Source: Euborellia annulipes | Taxonomy: Eukaryota > Arthropoda > Insecta > Dermaptera > Anisolabididae | Length of the DNA stretch: 64,000 nucleotides | Assembly (NCBI GenBank): GCA_023213315.1 | Contig: JAKCPI010002671.1 | Location: 248,001-312,000 of the forward strand | Direction of reading: 5' to 3' | Shown here: positions 43,892 through 54,963 of the stretch, piece by piece | How the letters are laid out: each line of letters starts with the position of its first letter | Position numbering within the stretch: position 1 is the stretch's first letter | Notes under the pieces: generated by a model | Seen by the model: only the letters and a program-made list of their open reading frames with translations | The model's database searches: none | Told to the model about the DNA's origin: nothing | Translations under genes and position numbers: made by a program

Positions 43892-44172
43892 TGTAGTAGA
43901 AGGATAATAAAAGAGAGAGCAGCTAGTTTTCTTTTCTTTATTAAACCCTCTTGCTGACGTTTCGGTCCTGTTAGGGTCATCTTCAGAGCTATTAATATAG
44001 AACAATACATAATGGTCATTAAGAAGTCTGTACGCATTTTCTTAATGCCCATTTATGTATTGTTCTATATTAATAGCTCTGAAGATGGCCCTAAAAAGGA
44101 CCGAAACTCAGCAATGAGGGTTTAATAAAAGAAAAGAAAACTAGCGCCTCTCTTTTATTATCCTTCTACTAC
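43892..44172. mobile_element. foldback element with hammerhead-like cores in both arms
   Basis: Arms of about 125 bp: GTAGTAGAAGGATAATAAAA on the left against TTTTATTATCCTTCTACTAC on the right. Plus strand 44079-44107 reads CTGAAGA-T-GGCCCT-AAAA-AGGACC-GAAAC. Minus strand 43959-43986 reads CTGAAGA-T-GACCCT ... AGGACC-GAAACGTC. An AATAAAA/AATAAAG tail follows the motif in both arms. Confidence 0.9.
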
Positions 44173-45370
44173 ATAAATATAATAACAGTGTATAAGCAAT
44201 GGCTTATTTCAATTTTCCCAAGTGTCCAGGGGAGTAAAAAAATCATATTTTTTTATATTTTTCTTTACACAAAATTTTAATCACTTCTATTGTAGGTAGT
44301 TATCTTTGGGATTTATCAGGAAATTTTGAATCGAAATTTGTGTCAAAAATTGAGATACGTCATGTTGCTTCTACAATGACTATATAAAGAAATATAAACT
44401 CTAAATGGGCTGTGCAGCCTAAAAAAAAAAACAAGAACTATTTATCTTAACTATTCTATTTCCTATAAATAGGAAATATTCATAAAAGAGAATAAAATAT
44501 AGCCTTTTTACATTTTTTTATTTCTATAGGTCTATAATAGCCTGCCCATTGATTGTAAGTTTTGAGATTTGATCCGAAGTTCCTGATAGAGGCCTTCTTA
44601 AAAAAAAAGTAATTTACATTGAGTCTATATTTTCAAGAAAGTGTAAAAAATTTCACCTCAAGACATTTTGGAATTTTATATTGTTAAAAAAAAAATACTC
44701 TTTTTCTAGATGTAGACTTTTCAAAAAAATAAATCTTTTTTTTATTTTTTTAATTTGTCAAAAACAAAAATAACAACAAACACTCTAGAATATTTGTAAA
44801 TGTATAAATCATTTTGAAATTAGTTTTTGTTTTTTTGACGAATATTAATATAAATCACCAGCATGGCTAAATTTAAGAGGTGACCTAACTGAGCGACACA
44901 CACGTGTGGACCCTAAAGAGACCATTTCGTTTGATGTTTGTTACACAGGTGTCAAATGTGTCGAAAGGGCCATAAGAAATAAGCCAAGTCGCAAAATGGT
45001 TGCTATAGTGGGTACTTGCGAATTTGGAATATGTAAATGAAGCAGTATGAGATGAACATGAGCATTTATTATACGGCCAAGTGTCTGTATAAAATCGAAT
45101 TGGTTGCCTCTTAACATGTTATTGTTATTTATTAACTCAAATTAGAAAAATAATTTATTATCTTTTGAAGTAAACATGCAGATTAAATTGTTTCAAAAAA
45201 TATGTATGTATATATTTTTTAAAGTCTAATAAATACCCACATATTTAGATTCTAATTCGAGAATATCATCATAAAATATGTTAATAGGCTATTGATAAAA
45301 AAAAAATTATCATTTTCATTAAATTAATTCAAAAATAATATCATAATTTTTTTTCGCTATGATAATGAAG
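44173..45370. other. mostly AT-rich DNA with a small unique island
   Basis: 44850-45060 is more balanced: ACTGAGCGACACACACGTGT (E-box CACGTG), GGACCCTAAAGAGACC, GGTTGCTATAGTGGGTAC. It has no repeat match and no frame of note. The rest is AT-rich. Confidence 0.35.
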
Positions 45371-47280
45371 GAAGAGAAAAAATTCATATCTGCCAATGGA
45401 CTGACACACTACACGATCGAGTGAAACATCGGACTTAATTTTTTTAAACAAATCTAGAAAGATTTCGAAGTTTTAGCCCCAAACCTCTTCTACCTAGAAT
45501 CCACCAGTGATCAGTAGGGGGGGGGAGGGGAGATAAACAAATATATTAGCCACTGAAATTTTTTAAATTAGTGAGGTAAAACCAAGAGCTTATCTCAAAA
45601 CAATTGATACTGATATAGATACATAATTTATACTATTTATTTAGTCAGAGACCCATTTAAACAAATGCTCCGGCACTTTATAATTGCCCACCTCCGGCGG
45701 GCCAATTTGGGATATTTGTTGTTGCAATGCAAGTGTTAAGATGTTAAGGAAGGATCTTGTGTTCAAGCTAGGGTACCAACTGGGCACAGTAAAAGGGTCT
45801 ATTTATGACTGTTTAAAGGGCCAGTATGTCTGCTTTATTCTTTTTTTTTAAATGGTTAGGTAGCTCCTCACACGGCCTTAGTCGTATACCCAGAAAGCTG
45901 GCCACAGAGCTACTAACTGCCACTCCGTTGCCAAGCCAACTTGTAGATTTTGTGTTCCCATATTGAAGAAATATGATTATAAGTAATTTCCCAAATAATT
46001 TCAAATATATTCATTGAAAATTGTGAATTTCTATAGAACATATAAATATATACGTAGATACATTTTTCCCATTTCATTTATATAAAGGCCTATAGAGATT
46101 ATGAATTCATGAAAAATGACTAATAAATCATTTGAAATGTGTAATATTTGGATTATTGCTTAAATATAATGTGATTGTTTCATTCTCATTTTAAATATAA
46201 TCCCAAAAATTTGAATCAGTCAGTAAACTATATTTAAATTATAAATTAATAACAAAGAAAATTATATAGATTCTCACCAAATGAGAGATTTTGAATTTGA
46301 AGCCAACTGATGTAGAAATGAGCCTTATTCTCCGAGTCATACTGGCTATAAGCAGGAGCTGGTATCCTGACCTGTGAACAAATTACAAGAAGAATTAGAT
46401 AATAAAAAACAAAAATAAATAAATAATACATCCTAAAGAGGAGTTATTTCATAGTAAAAACGAAAAAAATTTCTTTAGGAGTCTTAGAAAAATTCAGAAT
46501 AATGTCCAATCTCGTTAAGTCCCCAGAGGCAAAGAAAATTTGAAAAAAAAATTTACGAATATGGCACATCACATAACTTTCTAAAAGGTGAAAATTTTCA
46601 ATTACCTTGCAAGAAAAAAATTTTAAATTTTAATATACAGTTGGTTTCTCTATTAACTTCTAAGGGAGAGAATTTAGCCAAGTGATTAGGCAACCAAATC
46701 TCATTTTTAAAGTAAATAAATCATCCTTTTTAATAGGATTGAAAGGGAATTCAAAATTATTTTTTCTTAAATTTATTCATTTATTATTTATTAGATAAAA
46801 AAATTATATTAAATTCAAAAATAATATACAGGTACAGTGTTTTAAACGGAGTAATGATAATAATTTTTTACTTTTTCTTTAATATACCCACTAGATATTC
46901 TGGCTTGGAACATGGAGGGGGAGGAGAGGGGGCTGTTTAACCTCGCCTCTCGAATTCGCCACTGCAGTGACTCACCACACGAATATTCTATCACTTTTTG
47001 GGCCTCAGTTCTAAGTCCCCAAAAGTTTAAACTGATCTTTATAACTCAATTAATCTTGCAAAATTATTAATTTATTCAAGATTTAAAATTGTTATTATGG
47101 GCTTATAAAATAAAAATTATTATACTTTAGAGAGCGAAAGATTATCTTCTAATATAATGTATGTGTGTGGCTTTTTGTTTTTTTAATTAACTTGAGATAT
47201 ATTGCATTTTATTATAAAATAATATTTATTATGGCTTTTCATGAAATGATTGCCAATTAATTCTGATTAAAAGCCGCTCA
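45371..47280. other. AT-rich DNA with a possible tRNA-like fragment
   Basis: On the minus strand 45850-45945 reads GGCTTGGCAACGGAGTGGCA GTTAGTAGC ... and may be a decayed tRNA-like SINE head. GAATTCGCCACTGCAGTG at 46953 is a lone hAT-type end. No gene was seen. Confidence 0.35.
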
Positions 47281-47640
47281 ACTGTAAGAGCGCAGATAAA
47301 ATTTTTTTTTTAATTTATGAATGTTGTGCCTCCCTTTTTCGGCTCCTCATTCCCGTGATGGTGGTACGATGGTAGGGGACGTTATAATTCTTAATTCCAG
47401 CGCAGATACCGCTCCGGGCTAATATAATTACTATCTGGATAAGCCGGGCGAATGCAAATTACGGAACGGGCGACGGTGGCGGGGAAGCAATTTAATGCAA
47501 ATCGAAGCGGCTCTGATGAAACGTGCAATTTATGGCGAACAAGGCTCGAATATTACGGGACGTGATGTGAGGTCTCTCAGCCCAAAAATTACACATATAA
47601 CATTGCAATGAATGATAGACGTCTGAGGAGGTGAGTGGGA
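47281..47640. promoter_or_regulatory. unique island with two octamers, strongest enhancer candidate
   Basis: Sharp change from AT-rich to balanced sequence over about 300 bp, with no match to any repeat. ATGCAAAT occurs at about 47453 (GCGAATGCAAATTACGG) and again at about 47504 (TTTAATGCAAATCGAAG), same strand. Also ATAATATAATTACTATCTGG, AATTTATGGCGAACAAGG (Hox/PBX-type), GGGCTAATATAATTA and CGTGATGTGA. POU and Hox-type sites together suit a developmental enhancer. Conservation cannot be tested here. Confidence 0.4.
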
Positions 47641-47893
47641 TTCCTTTTTTTATCTTTGTTTGGGTATTTTTTAACCTTAAAAAAAAATATGAATGTCTAT
47701 CAAAAACGAGTTTTATAAATACATTATTATTTAAATAGGTTATAAAAAGAAAAAATTTCCATTTAAGTTAATAAATATGTAAACTTTCGCTTTGATTCAT
47801 TCACCAGTCGTTTTATAAATACACTATTTAATAAATAGTGAAATAATCTTGGTTGTATGAATATTAGAGCATTTTATTAATTACTGTAACTTA

Positions 47894-48163
47894 GGGAGCG
47901 TACAAGTATTACGTAACGCAATTTTTGAAGATTTTTGACCCCCTCTCTCCCCATGTAACGCGCCGTAACATTTTTCTGGACCCCCCCCCCCTAGACGTTA
48001 CGTAACGCTCAAGTGGCCATTTTTATCTAAAAGTACCGGAAAGTCGCTAAAATACCAGTTCCGTAACGCGTTGTTCAACCCCCCCCCCTTGTAACGCATG
48101 GTAACGTTTTACAAGACCCCCCCTCCCCCCCCAAATTGCGTTACGTAATACTTGTACGCTCCC
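47894..48163. mobile_element. MITE with TTA target duplication (Harbinger-type)
   Basis: Ends GGGAGCGTACAAGTATTACG and CGTAATACTTGTACGCTCCC are perfectly inverted (extending over TAACGCAATTT). TTA flanks both ends (47891-47893 and 48164-48166). A 3-bp TTA/TAA duplication fits PIF/Harbinger-like elements. TTACGTAACG and GTAACGC words recur inside. 270 bp, with no transposase. Confidence 0.88.
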
Positions 48164-48186
48164 TTAGCAAATATTCAATTCTTGTT

Positions 48187-48284
48187 TGTTTGTTTTTTTT
48201 TAAACACTCACATTCACACAGTCTTTTCGGCAACTTAGACCATTTAAGACCTTTCACGATAACCCCTACACCAAGCCCGAGGGC
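48187..48284 (-). mobile_element. tRNA-derived SINE family B with internal deletion and 12-bp target duplication
   Basis: The reverse of a SINE whose head (GCCCGAGGGC end, CCCCTACACCAAGCCCG) joins the tail (GTCTTTTCGGCAACTTAG) at GGTTATCGTG. TCAATTCTTGTT flanks both sides (48175-48186 and 48285-48296). The deletion joins two GGTTA words of the full-length sequence. Confidence 0.9.
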
Positions 48285-48303
48285 TCAATTCTTGTTAAAA
48301 AGC

Positions 48304-48650
48304 AAAAGGAGAAAAAATCTGGTGTAACTGGTCGCACAGCAATTAAGGTAAGAGAAAGTTGTGTTCTCCAGATTGTCACTTCAGATTTTTTGTGTCAATA
48401 TACCTAGTATATTTAGTTTTCGCTGATACGTATATTAAATTTAAGACTCGCTACAAAAGTGAGCGAAGCAAAGCGGAGAAATATTACTTTCTCTTAGCAC
48501 TAGATTTGTTAATATATAGAGAGAGAAAGTAATGGATTCATGTCGAGATTTTGATGGATATATACGTTTTGAGGTCCCCTGAGTCCAAAAAAGTGGTTTT
48601 CGCAACGTAGTCTGTCTGTGTGTATGCGTGTGTCTGTGAACAAAATATCT
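48304..48650. repeat. dispersed repeat family A, rearranged copy
   Basis: A terminal hairpin (AAATCTGGTGTAACTGGTCG ... CACTTCAGATTTTT, 48315-48390) is followed by unrelated AT-rich DNA and then a family A head (TTACTTTCTCTTAGCACTAG, GATTTTGATGGATATATACG, GTGGTTTTCGCAACGTAG). Confidence 0.8.
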
Positions 48651-49036
48651 CAAGAACTAAAAGAGTCAGTTAAAAATTTGCAACGAATGAACTTTTTTTT
48701 TAATCAAAGATAAAATGACCCCTTCCCTTTACTTTCTCTTTCTCTCTCCCTTATTATTTATTATTTCAGAGCAAATAACAGTTATAACAACAACAAGGGG
48801 ACATGTGAGAACCAACTGGCGAAATAATAATTATATGCAAATCAGATAAGAAAAAAAATATAATAATTTTCCAACTACATACATCTAATTGTTAAAGGGG
48901 ATATAATTAACTAGTTTAACGCACTAAAAATAAAGAATTAACGTAATTTATTATCAAAATGCATTATAACAGTTTATAACAGAAAAATTTAATAAATGTT
49001 TATTTTATTTTTTTTAATAAATTCAAAATATTTTTT
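48651..49036. other. AT-rich DNA, no feature seen
   Basis: ATATGCAAATCAG at 48833 is a lone octamer. Nothing else was seen. Confidence 0.35.
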
Positions 49037-49312
49037 TTTTTATTTTCTCTTACCTACCACTATATATGTAATAAATTATATATAGAGAAAATATTGCGAT
49101 TGTGTTAAAAAATTTTATGTCGAGATTTTGAAGGAAATACACGTTTTGATCTCTATATTAGTCAGTAGTAACAAAATATAAATATTATTCCTCTCTTGAA
49201 TTAATCGACTACCGGAAAACAAATATAACACGACACAAAAATATTTGTGCAACAGAACACAACTAATTATTACCGAAGGATTTTTAATGTGGGGCCAATC
49301 ACACCGGGGGCC
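49037..49312 (+). repeat. dispersed repeat family A, internally deleted copy
   Basis: The head (ATTTTCTCTTACCTACCACT, TTTTATGTCGAGATTTTGAA) is joined to a decayed terminal hairpin (AACAGAACACAACTAATTAT, GGCCAATCACACCGGGGG). Confidence 0.75.
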
Positions 49313-49611
49313 TTTAATAACGAAATAGATGGAAGATTCAGAAAGTCCAATCCAACCAATTAATGAAAACTCAACAAATATTTTATATGCTTACCACAAC
49401 AATAATGCGTAGTAATAATCAATCAGGTTCTTTTCCGATCTCTCCCTTTGTTGGATTCTCTTCATATTCTGAAATCAAAAATTATTTTCATTAATAAATT
49501 TTAATCTTTCTTAAATAAATTTATTTACTCTCATAATTAATAATTTTTATCATTCGGTATCAAATATTCACATTTTATTACATAACTATTAATATTTTGA
49601 AACACTAAATT

Positions 49612-49882
49612 TTTTTTTTTTAATTTAAAAAACACATTTTTTTCTTTCACACTCACATTCACACACGCATACACAGTCTTTTCGGCAACTTAGGCCATTT
49701 AAGACTTTAAACGATACTCGTTATTTGTAAATATATTTATATCTATTGGGGGTCCAGGCATTTTATTTAAGCCATTTGGATACCAAATGCCTTAAATAAA
49801 ATCATCGGACTGCCTGGGATCTGAACCCTCCACCCTTGGTATACAAGACAGGCGCGCTACCAACTACGCCAAGCCCTAGGGC
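49612..49882 (-). mobile_element. tRNA-derived SINE family B, full-length minus-strand copy
   Basis: In reverse: T run, CACACACGCATACACAGTCT, TTCGGCAACTTAGGCC, GGGGTCCAGGCATT, the ATTTAAGCCATTTGGATACC pair, box B-like GATCTGAACCCTCCACC, and head AACTACGCCAAGCCCTAGGGC. Confidence 0.9.
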
Positions 49883-50299
49883 ATTATGGATACTTAATTA
49901 GATAGATTTTATATATTTATAAAATCGTTCTATTAGCCGCGCCCAAAGAAATAAATCATTGTGTCTCACTCACATTGGGTAAAAATTCATTTTATGGGCT
50001 TTTTAATTAAATAAAGTACGGCATATCAAAAATTCAATAAAAATATGGAAACCAAGTTGCAATAAAATGTATGAATTACATGATTTGAGATTTATTGATA
50101 GTACACATGGCAAAGTCCGTCTTCGGCGAGCAATTGCAAAATTTTCAAGTTTTAAATTTCTCTCTCTGTCTTCTCTTCCTGTGACTCTGGCCAATCAGAG
50201 GGAGAGAGAAAGTGGTAAACAGACAAATACACACAGTAAGTCAGTGGCTAGCGCTTTTTATGTAGTAATGATTTTAACCTTATAAAGAGAGATTTTTAG
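49883..50299. other. AT-rich DNA, no gene seen
   Basis: 50120-50215 is more balanced (GTCTTCGGCGAGCAATTGC, CTGGCCAATCAGAGGGAG with CCAAT). Overlapping frames on both strands have no recognisable domain. Confidence 0.35.
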
Positions 50300-50419
50300 C
50301 TGAGGTTGTATTTATATGTGGGGTTTCACGGGAGTATAGAAATAATAGCAATAAATGTAGATTGTTGCTATTATTTCTATAGTCCCGTGAAACCACATAC
50401 TGTATAAATACAACCTCAG
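50300..50419. repeat. long near-perfect hairpin, arms about 53 bp
   Basis: CTGAGGTTGTATTTATATGT then GGGGTTTCACGGGAGTATAG and AAATAATAGCAA are inverted as TTGCTATTATTTCTATAGTC, CCGTGAAACCACATACTGTA and TAAATACAACCTCAG around a 12-bp loop. A MITE or a hairpin RNA source. Mismatches are few. Confidence 0.87.
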
Positions 50420-50949
50420 TTCAAAATATTTTACTTAAAACCCACACCGCAATCCTTAGAGATTTTTAGACATGAGTTTTATCAATCTCTGGATTTATTT
50501 TACTTAATTAATGTATTTTTATTTCCTTCTTGTCCTTTTTAATTTCACTAAACAATCTTACTTTTATTTCCACCTGTGTCTTTCCTAATTTATGAGAATG
50601 TGTACCTCTTTCGAAAAGTACTTAATGGAAGAGTTTAATGAGAAAAAATATTCTCCTATTGCTTTACCCTATTCGTTATTTCGTGGTAGCATACTAAATA
50701 TTAAAAATGGGACAGGAAGAAAAGTATGCGGGCCCGTCTGGCTCAATGAGTAGAGAGAGGGAGAGAAAGAGAGAGAGGGTAAGCTTATGTCAGATTAAAC
50801 AATCAGAAGAAATATCATTATTAGGGTGGTAGTGGTAGTCAATAATCACTTCTGACTTTGAATAAAACAAAGAAACATCGCTGAGTATAAATTCAGTAAA
50901 CTAAAAGTGGGATATATTTTGATAGGAATGAACACCAAATATTTTTACT
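50420..50949. other. AT-rich DNA with tRNA-like fragment
   Basis: GGCCCGTCTGGCTCAATGAG TAGAG at 50731 looks like the first 25 bases of a tRNA-like head, followed by a GA-rich tract. It is too short for a gene. Confidence 0.35.
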
Positions 50950-51597
50950 TTCTCTTACATATATAGGCCTATAACTTATAAATATAAATATTAAATATAG
51001 GCTATATTGGATTTATGTTCAAAAATTCGATTTCGAGATTTTAATGGATATATTCGTTTTGAGGTTCCTTGAATCCAAAAAAGTGGTTTTGGCAACATTG
51101 TCTGTCTGTCTGGGGGGGGGGGGGGCCCCCCGGGGGGAAAAAAAAAAACAAAAAAAAAAAAAGAAGAGAGGGGAGAAAATTTATTTTATAAACGACCCCC
51201 CCCCGGGGGGGGGGAAAAAAAAAAATAAAAAAAAAAAAAATATTTTTTTGATGTACTTTTTCAGTTTTTTGATTTTCTCAAAATTCGCTCTAGCGATTTT
51301 GATTAAAAAAAAGAAAAATTAATTATTTTTTAGTTGCTGTTTAAAATGTATATTCTCATTTTGTCATTGACTTTACTCTTATAATCCATAGGAAAGATAG
51401 GAGAAATGGTTGCTATGGTAACAAAATATAAATATTTTCCCATTTTTTATAAATTTTCCTTCTTGAATTTTAATGTTGGAGGAAACTAAATATATGTCGA
51501 CACCAAAAAATCTGGTGTGACAAGCATAGAACACATCTTTCTCCTACCAAAGGTAAGGGAAAGTTGAGTGTTGTGCGACCAGTCACACCAGATTATT
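50950..51597 (+). repeat. dispersed repeat family A, copy with corrupted middle
   Basis: Head (TACTTTCTCTTACATATATA, AATTCGATTTCGAGATTTTA) and distal half are well preserved: TGATGTACTTTTTCAG, an X-box-like GTTGCTATGGTAAC at 51409-51422, and a clean terminal hairpin (51506-51596). The segment 51108-51245 that should hold the TTCAATTTAAAGC block is replaced by homopolymer runs. Confidence 0.9.
51108..51245. other. homopolymer-dominated stretch, probable sequence error
   Basis: Runs of G, C and A fill the place where other family A copies have ordinary sequence, so the true bases are probably lost. A 92-codon plus-strand frame across it is an artefact. Confidence 0.72.
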
Positions 51598-52576
51598 TTC
51601 TTAAAAAAAAAAAACTTCTCGTTATATGAGAAAGATTTATACTAGTACATGCGAAATATATATTGCATACTAATCTTCATTCACTGCGTCTAGATTGTAA
51701 ACAACAAGTACATAATATTTAAGAAATATTTCATTTTTCTTAAATTTTTTTTTCGTTACCAAATCTGAGACGGCAGGTTGAGTATTTTGTATCTAGATAC
51801 AAAGAAAGATACATAAAATGAATTCTTCTATCTCCCTCTTTTGTGGCTTGTGATTTGTATAGCGTTATATAAGTTATGGTTGATAGCTTGGTTCAGATAA
51901 ATTATGCATTTTCTAAAGGAACAAACAAAAAAGATGAGGAAGTACATCAATAAATTTTATTAAAAAAAAAAAAATAGAAAATTTTTTAAGAATTCTCTTT
52001 AAGAAGGGAGGAATTTGCATGGTCGATAGAAACTTAAGAAGATGGAGAAAGAAAGTCGCCGGATGACTTTGAACCGGTTTTAACCAAAATTCCAATTCTT
52101 TTATTTTCAAAAAATTATTATTATTTTTTTTAATTAAAAATATAAATAATTAAATTACATATCCTGTTGTTTAAAAAAAAAATCAATTAAAAGCCGGAGA
52201 TGTGGTCCATTTTGTGTATTTTTTGTTTCTTTCTAACGATAATCTCAATTTGGCTGGTGAGGTCATCGTCTGTCGGTCTGTTTGTCCCTCTTGAACTCTT
52301 TCTTCTCTCTCTCTCTCTCTCTCTATTATCTTTAATACGAGTCAAATGACTCTGATGAACCGAAGAATAACAAACAATCACACGATCAAAATTGATCTTG
52401 CATGTCAAATACTTCTGTTTCTTGCTTGACTTGTGGTGGCGTGTAAATAAAAGAGATTAAAGTTTTAAAAAAAGTCGCCTTTATGAAGAGAGTTTTACTT
52501 TGAGGAAAAGGAACAATAAAGACATGCGAATGAAACCTCAGAATTTTGCGGTCAAAAATTGAGAGTGTATTTTAAT
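51598..52576. other. AT-rich DNA, no gene seen
   Basis: A CT microsatellite lies at 52303-52325. GAAAGTCGCCGGATGACTTT (52050) and AAAGCCGGAGATGTGGTCC are unique patches. No repeat or exon was recognised. Confidence 0.4.
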
Positions 52577-52705
52577 TTATCTTACCCTATTTATGAAATA
52601 TATAAAGAGAGAAAGTATTGGGATCATCTCAAAAATTCGATGTCGAGATTTTGATGGATAATGCATGCTTAGATGGATGGGTTATACATGTTTTGAGGTC
52701 CCATG
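52577..52705 (+). repeat. dispersed repeat family A, head only
   Basis: ATCTTACCCTATTTATGAAA, AAAAATTCGATGTCGAGATT and TACATGTTTTGAGGTCCCAT match the family A head with a small internal duplication (ATGGATAATGCATGCTTAGA). Confidence 0.85.
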
Positions 52706-52849
52706 AAAAATAGTAATGATATGAGCAATATTCGGGATATAAGGGTTCAAAAGCACCCTCCGAAAATTCAAAAAATATTTAAAATCTTATAATAGAAACA
52801 GAAATATAGTGTTAAAATTTTAAAAAGCTATTAAAAATTTTGAAAAATC

Positions 52850-53080
52850 TATATATAATAATTGCGGAGTGTCCGTCTGTCTGTCTGCCCGTCTGTCACG
52901 CTCTGTTTGACCAACTTCCTGTTGGAATTATGAAACAAAATTTTGCAGTCTTATAGAGGACGTTATGGAGAGTCCCGGAAAAACACTCGGGTCCCGAAAT
53001 TCCTATAACTTTTTGAGTTATTAATTCCTATAAGTTACGATTTCTCCCATAGGAAATGTATAAAGAAATATTTAAGTATT
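52850..53080. repeat. unclassified repeat-like segment with GTCTGTCTGTC motif
   Basis: TATATATAATAATTGCGGAG and GTCCGTCTGTCTGTCTGCCC then GTCACGCTCTGTTTGACC resemble non-autonomous elements common in arthropods. AATTCCTATAACTTTTTGAG and TTAATTCCTATAAGTTACG repeat inside. Only one copy is in this window. Confidence 0.4.
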
Positions 53081-54633
53081 CTTTGCAGTTGTGTATTCTT
53101 TGTAGTCTATTATTGCCCAAAATGAGTTAAGTGGCATAAGAGAAGCAGGGAGGTATTTTCTTCATATTGTAGTATATAAGTGGGCAAGTCAGGGGCGGTC
53201 TATTGGCCTCAGATGCAGAAAAAAAATCAAAAATTAACAAATCAAATATTAATTAAAGATTTAAATATGTCTTAAAAGAAAATATCAAGAAACGTGTTGT
53301 TTTGTCTGGCGTATTTATATTTATAGATGCAGATGGCAACTTGGTATTATCTAACGAAATAAATCTTAATAAATTTGTTTAAATTAGTAAATATGTTTTT
53401 TAAAAAATATCTCAATAAATATTTATTTATTTTTTTAATTAATACTATACTGAATTAATTTGCCAAAAAAATTATAAATTTTTTTTTATTAATAGAAAGA
53501 TAAATAAATAAATAAATAAATCAAAATAATAATTTAGAAAACCAAAAGGGAAAGTAAATAAATGAAAATTCAAAACAACTAAATTAACAAATTAAAATAT
53601 ATCTTTGGGTAAAATTAATTGATTTGTAAATTCATTAGAAATTTACATAACTTTTCAGTTATGTTTTTTGTTAACTCATTATTTATTTTGATATTTAAAT
53701 TTAAAAAAAAAATTTAAATAATTTTTCTATGAACAGATTCTTTAATTCAATTTAAGATGAAAGGAAGGAAAAAAAATATGATTAATACGTCTGTCTGTCT
53801 GGTAGTTGGTGTGCGTACTTGTAAATGTCAACCAAAGGCTGTAATAAATATATTTCTTTGAGATTAAATAATCAAGAGGAAAGAGATCGTTGTCCTTAAA
53901 TTTTTTCCAAGCCAAGCACCTTTATTATTATTTTTTTTTTTATAAACCCTCGGGGAGAGAAATATGGTTTTGACTTAGATTTTAGAAATGAGCAGGCTAT
54001 TTGTAAATAGAGTATAGAAGAATTTATTTCTATTAGTATAGTGAAAACTCCTTAGTCTTAAACAAATAAGGTAATCATGGGAGTAGCCATAAAAGCACAT
54101 GAGAGAAAGATTTTCTATTAAAAAATATTTTGAAACAGTACAGTATTTTTAAAATAAATGATTATTTTTATTTTTATTAAAATTATAAAAATTCATCCCC
54201 CTGTCAGTACCAAGCAAATTGCTGTTGATACTCCACTGACGTAAATATTAGTGTTTGTGTCTTTATATTTTACCTATATGTTCTATACTGAAATAATTTT
54301 TAATTTATTGTAGAATTATTATTAAATTATTTTTAATTAATGAGACTAGATCTGTCTTATAAAAGAATTAAATTTATTTAAAACATTTTAAAACTTTCAT
54401 AAATGTCATATAAAATTATATAAAAAAAAAATAAATAGGTTGGAAAAATTTCAATTTTTTTAATAAATAAGCCCAAGCGTTTAATTTTTTTTTTTTTTTT
54501 TGAATAAATGATTTAATTAAAAAAATGTTCATTAAATAATAATGCTCTAGGTCAATTATCTGTCAGCGAAATATATTAACAAAGAACAATTGCTCTAGTA
54601 AAAGAATAAAAAATTTCGATTTTTTTATAACAT
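53081..54633. other. AT-rich DNA, no gene seen
   Basis: AT-rich with AAAT microsatellite (about 53500-53520). GTCTGTCTGTCTGGTAG at 53788 is a short microsatellite. No element was recognised. Confidence 0.4.
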
Positions 54634-54647
54634 CTTGAGGAAATATT

Positions 54648-54921
54648 TTTTTTTTTTTTTTTTTTTAAACATTCACACTTTTTCTCATTCACACTCACAA
54701 TCACACACACATTCACACAGTCTTTTCGGCAACTTAGGCCATTTAAGACTTTAAACGATATCCGTTATTTATTATTATACATATTGGGGTCCAGGCATTC
54801 TTATATAAGCCATTTGGTATCCAAATGCCTTATATAAAATCATCGGACTGCCTGGGGTCCGAACCCGCGACGTTTGGTATACGAGGTTAGCACGCTAACC
54901 TCTACGCCATGCCCCGAGGGC
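54648..54921 (-). mobile_element. tRNA-derived SINE family B, full-length copy with 14-bp target duplication
   Basis: In reverse: T run, CACACAGTCTTTTCGGCAAC, TTTAAGACTTTAAACGATA, GGGGTCCAGGCATTC, GGTCCGAACCCGCGACG (box B), and head TACGCCATGCCCCGAGGGC. CTTGAGGAAATATT flanks it exactly (54634-54647 and 54922-54935). Confidence 0.95.
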
Positions 54922-54963
54922 CTTGAGGAAATATTAATAGTATAAATAAATAAATGTCCATAC

